NCBI GenBank assembly: GCA_022792755.1
Contig: JAAWBP010000077.1
Location: 1 to 16,466, forward strand
DNA length: 16,466 bases
From: Oscillospiraceae bacterium
GTDB lineage: Bacteria > Bacillota > Clostridia > Oscillospirales > Ruminococcaceae
Reading direction: 5' to 3'
The notes under the pieces are model-generated. The model did not search any database. It was not told where the DNA came from and worked only from the letters and a program-made list of their open reading frames with translations. This document shows, one piece after another, positions 1 to 5,682 of the stretch (the stretch's first letter is position 1; every line of letters begins with the position of its first letter). The position numbers and the translations under genes are program-made.

Positions 1-13
1 GACCAAGGGGAGC

Positions 14-155
14 AACAAGGTTCTCTCAGGCGCCGGAAGCTTCGCTTCCGTTTGCACCGGGAGGTTCTTATTACGAGCGTCAGCGAGCAACAAGGTTCTG
101 GGGCACCCGTTCGAAATCTCTGATTTCGCTAACGGGTGAGGTTCTTATTATACCA
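14..155 (-). repeat. Modular hairpin repeat, copy A (two units)
   Basis: Two hairpin units lie in tandem. Each is bounded on the + strand by AACAAGGTTCT (14-24 and 89-99) and GGTTCTTATTA (63-73 and 140-150). Unit one encloses a GGAAGC/GCTTCC stem (35-40, 44-49). Unit two encloses a long stem (104-138) with CACCCGTT pairing AACGGGTG, CGAAATC pairing GATTTCG and a TCT loop. A copy with the same boundaries and an almost identical long stem lies in the opposite orientation at 5482-5627. The strand is given as minus because on that strand the boundary arms (AATAAG with CTTGTT) pair using a G-U wobble, as an RNA would, and that strand begins with TGGTATAATAA. The first bases of the window may belong to a further unit. 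I do not recognise a named family; it could be a MITE-like or REP-like element or a structured RNA. Confidence 0.75.
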
Positions 156-216
156 TATTCTCTCCCATTTCGCCAGCCTTTCTCTCCTTAAATCGGGCAA
201 AAAGTGGCAATACAGC

Positions 217-245
217 TTGAAATCGCCGCGCTCAAAGGATATAAT
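217..245 (+). promoter_or_regulatory. Promoter of the SEDS-rsmD-coaD block
   Basis: A TTGAAA -35 box (217-222) is separated by exactly 17 bases from a perfect TATAAT -10 box (240-245), as expected for a sigma-A housekeeping promoter. Transcription would begin near 252, leaving a leader of about 115 bases before the ATG at 367. No open terminator or riboswitch structure was seen in that leader. Confidence 0.8.
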
Positions 246-366
246 AGTAAAATAGCTGTAAAATGAAACGAATGTCTGTGCAATTTTGCTAAAAAGTGGG
301 ATGCGGCTTCGGTCACGGTTTCCGCGGCGTGAACAGGCATCGGTCGAACCAGTGCATGGAGGAAAA

Positions 367-1488
367 ATGAAACGATTTTTTCAGGGAGCGGCCGACTTTA
401 TCAGGCGGACCGACCGGTGGCTCGTCTCCCTTTGTATGATATGTGCGGCGATCAGTATGACCCTTTTGTATTCGATTTACCGCAACGGGTTTATCAAATC
501 GTCCAGAGGCGTGCTGATCCAGATGGTCGCCGCCCTGCTGGGGATTGCAATCGCCCTTTTGATTTCGGCGATCGATTATGAGGTGATCGCAAAATTTTGG
601 AAGTACCACATGGCTTTCGCCGTTTTGCTGGTAGTCCTCACCTTCTTCTTTGGCATCCAACGGGAAGGGGCGGACGATAAGGCTTGGCTCAGCCTGGGGT
701 TTACGACCATCCAGCCCTCCGAATTTTTAAAAATTTCCTTTATTGTGACCTTTGCATACCATCTTTCCAAGGTTCGGGAGACGTTGAACAGCCCCAAAAA
801 TATCGGGCTGCTCCTCCTTCACGCAGGAGGGGTCGCGGGTTTGATCGTCGTCCAGGGGGATTACGGAACGGCCTTGGTCTTCCTGTTTATCGCGGTGACA
901 ATGCTGATTGTCGCGGGCTTAAGCTGGAAGTATCTGCTGGGCGGGGTGGTTGCCCTGCCCGCCGCTGCTCTTCTGGTTTGGAATTTCCTTTTAGACGACC
1001 TCCACCGCAACCGGATTTTGATTTCGCTGAATCCAGACTTGGATCCGGCCGGGATCGGCTACCAGCAGGTGAGAGGGCGGATGGCTCTCGGTTCCGGGAG
1101 GCTTTTCGGGCGCGGCCTTTTTTCGGACAACCTGACCAATGTGCCCGAGATGCAGAACGATTTCATCTTTTCCTATATCGGGCAGACGCTGGGGCTGGTG
1201 GGCTGCCTGGTGGTGGTCGGGCTTTTGGCGGTGATCTGTATCCGCATCCTTTATGTCTCCCGCCTTTCACAGGATGCACTGGGAAGCTACATCTGTATCG
1301 GCGTCTTTGCCTTCATCTTCTTTCAGTCCGTGATCAATATTGCAATGGTGCTCTGCGCGGCGCCGGTCATCGGGGTGACACTGCCGTTTTTCAGCTCCGG
1401 CGGTTCTTCAATGCTCACGATGTTTATGACGGTCGGGCTGGTTTTGAGTGTCTACAGTAAAAATTGCCGGACGGCTATTTTTGATTGA
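367..1488 (+). CDS. SEDS-family peptidoglycan glycosyltransferase (FtsW/RodA/SpoVE type)
   Basis: This is a polytopic membrane protein of the SEDS family, whose members polymerise lipid II into glycan strands together with a class B penicillin-binding protein. I chose ATG 367, giving 373 residues, because GGAGG (358-362) precedes it and the protein then begins with a short basic segment before the first membrane helix (about 18-37). The frame stays open upstream to a TTG at 286, but no good ribosome site supports that start. Family signatures are visible: IQPSEF at 115-120, GDYGTALV at 164-171 (usually PDLGTALV), the extracytoplasmic NDFIF at 264-268 with the conserved Asp265, and LPFFSSGGSS at 339-348. 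About nine or ten hydrophobic segments are visible. No penicillin-binding protein gene lies beside it, so RodA, FtsW or SpoVE cannot be told apart from context; the motifs look more RodA-like. Confidence 0.9.
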   Translation: MKRFFQGAADFIRRTDRWLVSLCMICAAISMTLLYSIYRNGFIKSSRGVLIQMVAALLGIAIALLISAIDYEVIAKFWKYHMAFAVLLVVLTFFFGIQREGADDKAWLSLGFTTIQPSEFLKISFIVTFAYHLSKVRETLNSPKNIGLLLLHAGGVAGLIVVQGDYGTALVFLFIAVTMLIVAGLSWKYLLGGVVALPAAALLVWNFLLDDLHRNRILISLNPDLDPAGIGYQQVRGRMALGSGRLFGRGLFSDNLTNVPEMQNDFIFSYIGQTLGLVGCLVVVGLLAVICIRILYVSRLSQDALGSYICIGVFAFIFFQSVINIAMVLCAAPVIGVTLPFFSSGGSSMLTMFMTVGLVLSVYSKNCRTAIFD

Positions 1489-1500
1489 GGAGGGAACCGC

Positions 1501-2061
1501 ATGAGAGTCATTACCGGAGCAGCGCGGGGGCGGAAGCTCAAGACGTTAGAGGGCAGTGACGTCCGCCCGACGACCGACCGGGTCAAGGAGGCTGTGTTCA
1601 GCGTCATCCAGTTCGAGGTACAGGGCGCAAAGGTACTCGACCTATTCGCGGGTTCCGGCCAGATGGGAATCGAGGCGCTCAGCCGCGGGGCGGGGCTTGC
1701 GGTCTTTGTCGACCAGAGCAAGCGCTCTTTAGAGGTGGTGCGCGACAATCTCAAATCCACCGGCCTTGCCTCCGGTTCCCGTGTGGTCGCCATGGACTAT
1801 GAAAGCTTTCTCTCCGGCTGCAAAGACCGGTTCGACATCGCGTTTCTTGACCCGCCCTATCACGATGGGATCCTGCAAACGGCTCTTCCGCTGGTGGCGG
1901 CTCATATGGAGCCGGAGGGTGTGATCCTCTGCGAACATCAAAAGGGGGAGGAACTCCCCGAGAGAGCGGTTGATTTTGCCCTGCACAGGCAGTATAATTA
2001 TGGAAAGATTACGGTGTCCGCTTATCGGGCGGCGCCGGCGGAAAGGCGGGAAGAGGTATGA
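1501..2061 (+). CDS. rsmD: 16S rRNA (guanine966-N2)-methyltransferase RsmD
   Basis: RsmD methylates G966 of 16S rRNA in the small ribosomal subunit using S-adenosylmethionine. The 186-residue length is normal for the family. It begins MRVITGAARGRKL, as typical RsmD proteins do, followed by RPTTDRVKEAVFS (22-34). The S-adenosylmethionine-binding loop DLFAGSGQMG is at 47-56; its GQMG is a slight variant of the common GALG. The catalytic DPPY tetrad is at 117-120. AGGAGG at 1488-1493 lies 7 bases before the ATG and overlaps the end of the SEDS gene, so the two are co-transcribed. The stop codon overlaps the coaD start as ATGA. The rsmD-coaD pairing is very common in Firmicutes. Confidence 0.95.
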   Translation: MRVITGAARGRKLKTLEGSDVRPTTDRVKEAVFSVIQFEVQGAKVLDLFAGSGQMGIEALSRGAGLAVFVDQSKRSLEVVRDNLKSTGLASGSRVVAMDYESFLSGCKDRFDIAFLDPPYHDGILQTALPLVAAHMEPEGVILCEHQKGEELPERAVDFALHRQYNYGKITVSAYRAAPAERREEV

Positions 2062-2546
2062 GGATTGCCGTCTGCCCCGGCAGTTTCGACCCGGTTACCA
2101 AAGGGCATCTCGACATTATCACGCGTGCGGCCAAGCTGTTTGACCGCGTCATCGTTTTGGTAAGCATCAACCGGGCCAAGCAAACGAGCTTTGACGTAAA
2201 AGAGCGGCTGGAGCTGCTCCAGGCTGCGACAGAGGGGATCGAAAACGTGGTTGTCGATGCAAACGACGGCCTCTTAGCAGATTATGTCGCGCAAAGCGGT
2301 GCCTGCGCGATCGTAAAGGGCCTGCGGGCGATCTCCGACTTCGACTATGAATTCCAGATGGCGCTGATGAATAAAAAGATGGTGGAGCAGGCAGAGACGG
2401 TGTTCCTGACGACCAATGCGGAGCACCTTTACCTCAGCTCCAGCCTGGTAAAGCAGATCGCCTATTTCGGCGGCGATATTTCCGACTTTGTTCCGGCCTG
2501 CATTTTGGAGCCGGTCAAAAAGCGTTTGTACAGAAAAGGGGAATGA
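2058..2546 (+). CDS. coaD: Phosphopantetheine adenylyltransferase CoaD
   Basis: CoaD transfers AMP from ATP to 4'-phosphopantetheine, giving dephospho-CoA, the penultimate step of coenzyme A synthesis in the cytoplasm. The protein has 162 residues, the usual size. The nucleotidyltransferase signature GSFDPVTKGH spans 8-17, with the TxGH-type catalytic His17. GLRAISDFDYEFQMALMN (88-105) and the second signature SSSLVK (127-132) complete the family pattern. The start overlaps the rsmD stop by four bases (ATGA), implying translational coupling. The gene ends two bases before the preferred start of the next gene. Confidence 0.97.
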   Translation: MRIAVCPGSFDPVTKGHLDIITRAAKLFDRVIVLVSINRAKQTSFDVKERLELLQAATEGIENVVVDANDGLLADYVAQSGACAIVKGLRAISDFDYEFQMALMNKKMVEQAETVFLTTNAEHLYLSSSLVKQIAYFGGDISDFVPACILEPVKKRLYRKGE

Positions 2547-2548
2547 AA

Positions 2549-3004
2549 ATGAATATCAGCGAAATTCTCGACACCATTGACGATATGCTGGACAAATCCT
2601 GGGGGCTTCCTCTTTCAGGGGGGAAATGCGTGGTGGACGTGGAGCGGCTCCACGATTTGATTGGGGACGTGCGGCTGAATATGCCGGTCGAGATCAAGCA
2701 GGCCAAGATGATCGTCGCCGACCGGAAACAGATCGTCGAGGATGCAAAACGCGAGGCGGAGATGATTATCCGCAAGGCGGAGGAGCGCGCAAGGGCGATT
2801 ATCGACCACGATGAGCTGATCAAACAGGCACAGGTTCGTGCGAACGAGATTAACACCCAGGCGCAGGTTCAGTCGCGGGAGCTCAAACGGGCGACCAACG
2901 AATTTGTCGACAAAAGCCTTCAGGAGATCGAGGCGCTTTTGACAAAGAACGTGCAGGAGATCAAGTCGGCCCGGATCGCCGTCCGGAAGCCGAAGAAGCA
3001 ATAG
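2549..3004 (+). CDS. Coiled-coil protein, ATP synthase subunit B/H-like, coaD-linked
   Basis: The function is unknown. The 151-residue product is almost wholly helical and highly charged. A long stretch (about 48-140) is rich in alternating Ala, Glu, Lys, Arg and Gln, including DRKQIVEDAKREAEMIIRKA, the pattern that makes such proteins score as ATP synthase subunit B or V-type subunit H. There is no N-terminal membrane anchor, so it is not a real F0 b subunit. I prefer ATG 2549 because AAGGGG (2536-2541) lies 7 bases before it; the in-frame ATG 2543 is only one base away from that site. The N-terminal segment (MNISEILDTIDDMLDKS) looks like a short separate domain. From memory, a gene of this type often follows coaD in Clostridia. 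It ends this operon, with a terminator about 50 bases downstream. Confidence 0.8.
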   Translation: MNISEILDTIDDMLDKSWGLPLSGGKCVVDVERLHDLIGDVRLNMPVEIKQAKMIVADRKQIVEDAKREAEMIIRKAEERARAIIDHDELIKQAQVRANEINTQAQVQSRELKRATNEFVDKSLQEIEALLTKNVQEIKSARIAVRKPKKQ

Positions 3005-3052
3005 GCCTTTTGAAAAAAATTGCCGGCGGGATCGGCCGCTGTGCTGTTTTGG

Positions 3053-3084
3053 AAAAGCCCCGGAGAAAGTTCCGGGGCTTTTTT
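3053..3084 (+). terminator. Intrinsic terminator after the coaD-linked gene
   Basis: A perfect 8-bp stem, GCCCCGGA (3057-3064) with TCCGGGGC (3071-3078), has a 6-base loop, A residues before it and six T residues after it (3079-3084). It closes the SEDS-rsmD-coaD operon. Confidence 0.93.
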
Positions 3085-3119
3085 GCCGCGGAAATCTCCC
3101 ACAGATAAGAGCGCGGCTT

Positions 3120-3246
3120 AAGATGATGAAACCAGACGTTTGTTTTTGAAAATGGAGAAAACAGGCGGTAACTCCCGGAATATCGATAATTATCAGGTGT
3201 AAGTTTACAGTTATTTCATCATTTTACACCATCGATCGGGTAAAAT
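3120..3246 (+). promoter_or_regulatory. Inverted-repeat-rich region upstream of the DUF5685 gene
   Basis: The gap before the DUF5685 gene holds nested symmetric sequences. ATGATGAAA (3123-3131) is mirrored by TTTCATCAT (3214-3222). GGTGTAA (3196-3202) is mirrored by TTACACC (3224-3230). TATCGATA (3181-3188) and GATAATTATC (3185-3194) are palindromes, and ATCGAT recurs at 3182-3187 and 3231-3236. TAAAAT (3241-3246) is a possible -10 box without a convincing -35 at 17 bases; TTTACA (3223-3228) with TATTTA (3246-3251) is an alternative. The layout suggests a regulated promoter, but no known operator was recognised. Confidence 0.35.
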
Positions 3247-3281
3247 ATTTATTACCGTAGACAAAGAAAAGGGGTCGTTTT

Positions 3282-4172
3282 TTGTTTGGATATGTCCGGC
3301 CGTTCAAGCCTGAACTGAAGATCAACGAATTCGACACCTACAAAGGAATCTATTGCGGCCTCTGCAAACAGCTCGGGAAGGAATATGGGCAGCTTTCCCG
3401 GATGACGCTGAGCTATGACTTTGCTTTTTTAGCCCTGCTCTCCCTTGCGGTTCATGAAACCGGAGGGCGTTTCGAGCGGCAGGCGTGTGCCGCGCATCCG
3501 CTGAAGAAGAAGCCTTGCCTGTGCAGCTGTGAAGACCTTTCCTTTGTTGCCGCCTGTGCGGTGGCGATGCTTTATTATAAGCGGAGAGATGACATCGCCG
3601 ACACCGGCTTTTGGAAAAGCCTCGGCTACAGAACTGTCAGTTTTCCTGTTTCGCGGGCTTATCGGAAGGCGGTCGGCCGGTATCCCGTCCTGCGGGAGAT
3701 CATGGAAAAGACGCTTGCCAGGCAGCAGGAAACGGAAAAAATCCTCAACTGCACGCTGGATATGGCGGCGGAGGCGTCCTCCAGGGCGCTGGCGTTGATT
3801 TTTGAACAGTTGGCGTTGGATGAGAAACAGAGGATGGTTTTACATCGGTTTGGATTTCTCTTGGGCCGGTGGGTCTATTTGATCGATGCGTTCGACGACT
3901 TGGAGAAGGACCGGGAAAGCGGTAGCTTCAACCCGCTCCTGTCCTGGGAAAAAGCGGCTGTAGCCGGTGCAGGACGTCCGGAGGAGGCTGTGCGGCTTCA
4001 TGCAGAGGGCTTAATCAATGTGACCCATGGGGAAATGACGCTGGCTTTTGAACTGATTGAAATTAATCGATATAAATCAATTTTGGACAATATCCTTTAC
4101 CTTGGTCTTCCAACGGTAAAAAAGCAGGTGTTGTCCGGTGGGAGGAACAAACGGAATGACAGATCCCTATAA
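3282..4172 (+). CDS. DUF5685 family protein (possible isoprenoid-synthase-like fold)
   Basis: The function is unknown. The N-terminus, starting MFGYVRPFKPELK and followed by YCGLCKQLGKEYG (24-36), matches what I recall of DUF5685. The start is TTG 3282, with AGGGG (3270-3274) 7 bases upstream; the length is 296 residues. Cysteines cluster at 25, 28, 69, 79, 81, 83 and 92, arranged as CxxC and CxCxC, so metal binding is possible. Two acidic motifs stand out: RRDDIAD at 101-107, and LIDAFDDLEKDRESGSFNP at 200-218. The second resembles the second Asp-rich motif of squalene and phytoene synthases (a D-rich stretch, then G, then P). That resemblance is my inference, not an established assignment. 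No membrane anchor is evident. The gene overlaps the J-domain gene downstream by 17 bases, suggesting a coupled role. It has its own upstream region after a terminator. Confidence 0.8.
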   Translation: MFGYVRPFKPELKINEFDTYKGIYCGLCKQLGKEYGQLSRMTLSYDFAFLALLSLAVHETGGRFERQACAAHPLKKKPCLCSCEDLSFVAACAVAMLYYKRRDDIADTGFWKSLGYRTVSFPVSRAYRKAVGRYPVLREIMEKTLARQQETEKILNCTLDMAAEASSRALALIFEQLALDEKQRMVLHRFGFLLGRWVYLIDAFDDLEKDRESGSFNPLLSWEKAAVAGAGRPEEAVRLHAEGLINVTHGEMTLAFELIEINRYKSILDNILYLGLPTVKKQVLSGGRNKRNDRSL

Positions 4173-4791
4173 GGTGTTGGGCGTTTCCCGTAGCGCCTCG
4201 ACCGAGGAGATCAAGAATGCGTATAAACAGCTGGCAAAAAAGTACCATCCTGATAATTATGTCGCCAGTCCGCTTGAGGAAGTCGCAAATGAAAAGATGG
4301 CCGAGATCAACGAGGCCTACGACCAGGTGATGAGCGAACGGCGCGAGGCTGGCTCCAGATCGGACAGTGGTTCCGGCGGGCAGCAGTACTCTGGCGCCGC
4401 GGGGTCATCTTATCCGGATATCCGCCGCCTGATCATGCAGAACCGTTTTGAAGAGGCGGAGATGCTTCTCGACGGCGTTCCCATCGCAAAGCGGGATGCG
4501 GAGTGGCATTTCCTGAAGGGGAGTGTTTTTTATTCCCGCGGATGGCTCGACGACGCGATGGCGCATTTTTCCTCCGCCTGCCAGATGAATCCGAACAACC
4601 CCGAATACCGCGCCGCATACCAGCGCATGATGTGGCAGAGGCAGGGGAATATGGGCGGGAGTGCAAACGGGCAGTACCGGATGCCCCGCCAAAACGTCGG
4701 CGGCCTCAGTGCCTGTGACTGCTGCTCCGGTTTGATCTGTACCGATTGCTGCTGCGAGTGCATGGGCGGCGACTGTATTCCGTGCTGCTGA
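4156..4791 (+). CDS. J-domain protein with TPR-like repeat and Cys-rich tail
   Basis: The N-terminal J domain (about 3-61) carries the HPD motif at 31-33 that stimulates Hsp70 (DnaK) ATPase activity. It is not a full DnaJ: the Gly/Phe region, the CxxCxGxG zinc domain and the C-terminal substrate domains are absent. A Gly/Ser-rich linker (about 66-85) leads to a helical TPR-like segment (about 87-160, including FEEAEMLLDG and SRGWLDDAMAHFSSACQMNP). The last 25 residues hold 11 cysteines (187, 189, 190, 195, 198-200, 202, 207, 210, 211), ending in CC. I chose ATG 4156, giving 211 residues, because GGAGG (4141-4145) lies 10 bases upstream; the in-frame ATG 4138 precedes that site. The gene overlaps the DUF5685 gene by 17 bases. 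It may be a dedicated co-chaperone for a neighbour or for a metal- or membrane-linked client; that is inference. Confidence 0.87.
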   Translation: MTDPYKVLGVSRSASTEEIKNAYKQLAKKYHPDNYVASPLEEVANEKMAEINEAYDQVMSERREAGSRSDSGSGGQQYSGAAGSSYPDIRRLIMQNRFEEAEMLLDGVPIAKRDAEWHFLKGSVFYSRGWLDDAMAHFSSACQMNPNNPEYRAAYQRMMWQRQGNMGGSANGQYRMPRQNVGGLSACDCCSGLICTDCCCECMGGDCIPCC

Positions 4792-4809
4792 GGCAAGGGG
4801 GGTGCTTTT

Positions 4810-5361
4810 TTGAGTAAAACCTTTCGAGTCGTTTTCAGCGGGATGATCGCCGCGCTGTGCATCGTCTTATTGCTCTGCACCGGCTTTTTCCCGTTTGCAA
4901 CCGTTGCCCTGCCCGCCGTGGCCGGGGTGCTGATGGTTCCAATCGTCGTGGAGCTTGGCGTGAAATGGGCGTGCCTCGTCTATGCGGCGACGGCGGCGGT
5001 TTCCTTTTTTATTACGCCGGAGCCGTCGGCGATGCTACTGTACATCTTCTTTTTTGGGTATTATCCGGTCGTCAAGGCGCTGATCGAGCGGCTCCATAAA
5101 AGCATGCTGGAATGGGCGATGAAGTTCCTGTTGGTAAATGCGGCGATGGTTGTTCTGTTCCTGCTCGCCTCCTGGCTTTTCGGCTTGGAGAAGGTTCTGC
5201 CCGAGGTGCAAAACTTCGGCAAGTTTGTCTATTTAGGGATCTGGATCGGGGCAAACGCTGCGTTTTTGATCTATGACCTTGCCCTCACGAGACTGATCGG
5301 AAGCTACGTCCGCTGGTTCAAACCTAAATATGTGGATAAACTGAGGCGGAGCGGAAGGTGA
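4810..5361 (+). CDS. Small multi-pass membrane protein, ECF S-component-like
   Basis: I do not recognise a named family. The 183-residue protein has about six hydrophobic segments (roughly 8-26, 31-49, 52-70, 73-92, 104-124 and 138-160) and a basic C-terminus (KPKYVDKLRRSGR). The size and helix count resemble substrate-binding S components of ECF vitamin transporters, but no substrate-specific motif is visible, so this is only a structural analogy. The start is TTG 4810, with AAGGGGGG (4795-4802) 7 bases upstream. It begins 18 bases after the J-domain gene and is therefore the third member of the same transcript. The terminator overlaps its stop codon. Confidence 0.75.
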   Translation: MSKTFRVVFSGMIAALCIVLLLCTGFFPFATVALPAVAGVLMVPIVVELGVKWACLVYAATAAVSFFITPEPSAMLLYIFFFGYYPVVKALIERLHKSMLEWAMKFLLVNAAMVVLFLLASWLFGLEKVLPEVQNFGKFVYLGIWIGANAAFLIYDLALTRLIGSYVRWFKPKYVDKLRRSGR

Positions 5362-5388
5362 AGCGGCCTTCACTTCCTGTTTCCTTTT
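5353..5388 (+). terminator. Intrinsic terminator overlapping the membrane gene stop
   Basis: GGAAGGTGAAG (5353-5363) pairs with CTTCACTTCC (5368-5377) around a CGGC loop with one bulged G, followed by the T-rich run TGTTTCCTTTT. The stop codon TGA (5359-5361) lies inside the 5' arm. It separates the DUF5685 cassette from the pyr operon. Confidence 0.75.
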
Positions 5389-5460
5389 GCGCGATGGATG
5401 GAACTCCTGCGATGAGGGCCTGGGGATTTGACAGAACAAAGGAATTTTTTCAATCTGCTC

Positions 5461-5490
5461 TGGACAAGCCGGAGAAATTTGTGTTATAAT
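5461..5490 (+). promoter_or_regulatory. Candidate upstream pyr promoter P1
   Basis: TGGACA (5461-5466) lies 18 bases before TATAAT (5485-5490), which is preceded by TG one base upstream, an extended -10. The -10 box coincides with the left end of the hairpin repeat, so a transcript from here would read through the whole repeat into the pyr leader. It could also be a chance match created by the repeat end. Confidence 0.45.
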
Positions 5491-5627
5491 AACCTCACGG
5501 CATGAGCCGAAGCCTTGCGGTGCAAGCCTTCGGATGCCTGAGAGAACATTGTTGCCTTCGGCAATAATAACCGTACCCGTTGGCGAAATCAAAGATTTCG
5601 AACGGGTACCCGAGAATATTGTTATAT
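5482..5627 (+). repeat. Modular hairpin repeat, copy B (two units plus linker hairpin)
   Basis: This is the second copy of the element at 14-155, in the opposite orientation and with its two hairpin types in swapped order. Unit one runs from AATAA (5488-5492) to TTGTT (5549-5553). Inside it are the stems CTCA/TGAG, GGCAT/ATGCC and CCGAAGCCTTGC/GCAAGCCTTCGG (one mismatch). The linker is a perfect TTGCC-TTC-GGCAA hairpin (5552-5564). Unit two runs from AATAATAACC (5563-5572) to GAATATTGTT and holds GTACCCGTT (5573-5581), CGAAATC, an AAA loop, GATTTCG and AACGGGTAC (5601-5609). The long stem matches copy A apart from the loop, the outer pair and one or two other bases. It lies directly upstream of the pyr leader. 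Confidence 0.75.
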
Positions 5628-5633
5628 ACTGTG

Positions 5634-5662
5634 GAAGTGCACTTCGTGTTTTTTGTTATAAT
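5634..5662 (+). promoter_or_regulatory. pyr operon promoter P2 with 12-bp palindrome
   Basis: TGTTATAAT (5654-5662) is an extended -10 box placed so that transcription starts near 5669, just ahead of the PyrR binding loop. The -35 region is weak (GAAGTG at 5634-5639 for a 17-base gap) but lies inside a perfect palindrome, GAAGTGCACTTC (5634-5645). An extended -10 can compensate for a poor -35. The palindrome may be an operator for an unknown regulator. Confidence 0.6.
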
Positions 5663-5682
5663 AATATCAATTAGATCGACAA

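Noticed and set aside
104..150. Reading the long hairpin of copy A as an intrinsic terminator
   Set aside because: The stem is strong, but neither side has a run of T residues directly after it; the flanks are the conserved repeat arms.
14..155. Reading the hairpins as a CRISPR array
   Set aside because: There are only two units, the repeated parts are hairpin stems and boundary arms and not constant repeats with unique spacers, and no cas genes are present.
684..1460. A 258-codon + strand frame inside the SEDS gene
   Set aside because: It is out of frame with the SEDS protein, which has all its family motifs, and its Arg/Gly-rich product looks like a frame shadow.
5428..5456. A TTGACA box (5428-5433) as a third pyr promoter
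   Set aside because: At 16 to 18 bases downstream the sequence (around CAATCT) is a poor -10 match, so only the -35-like word is supported.
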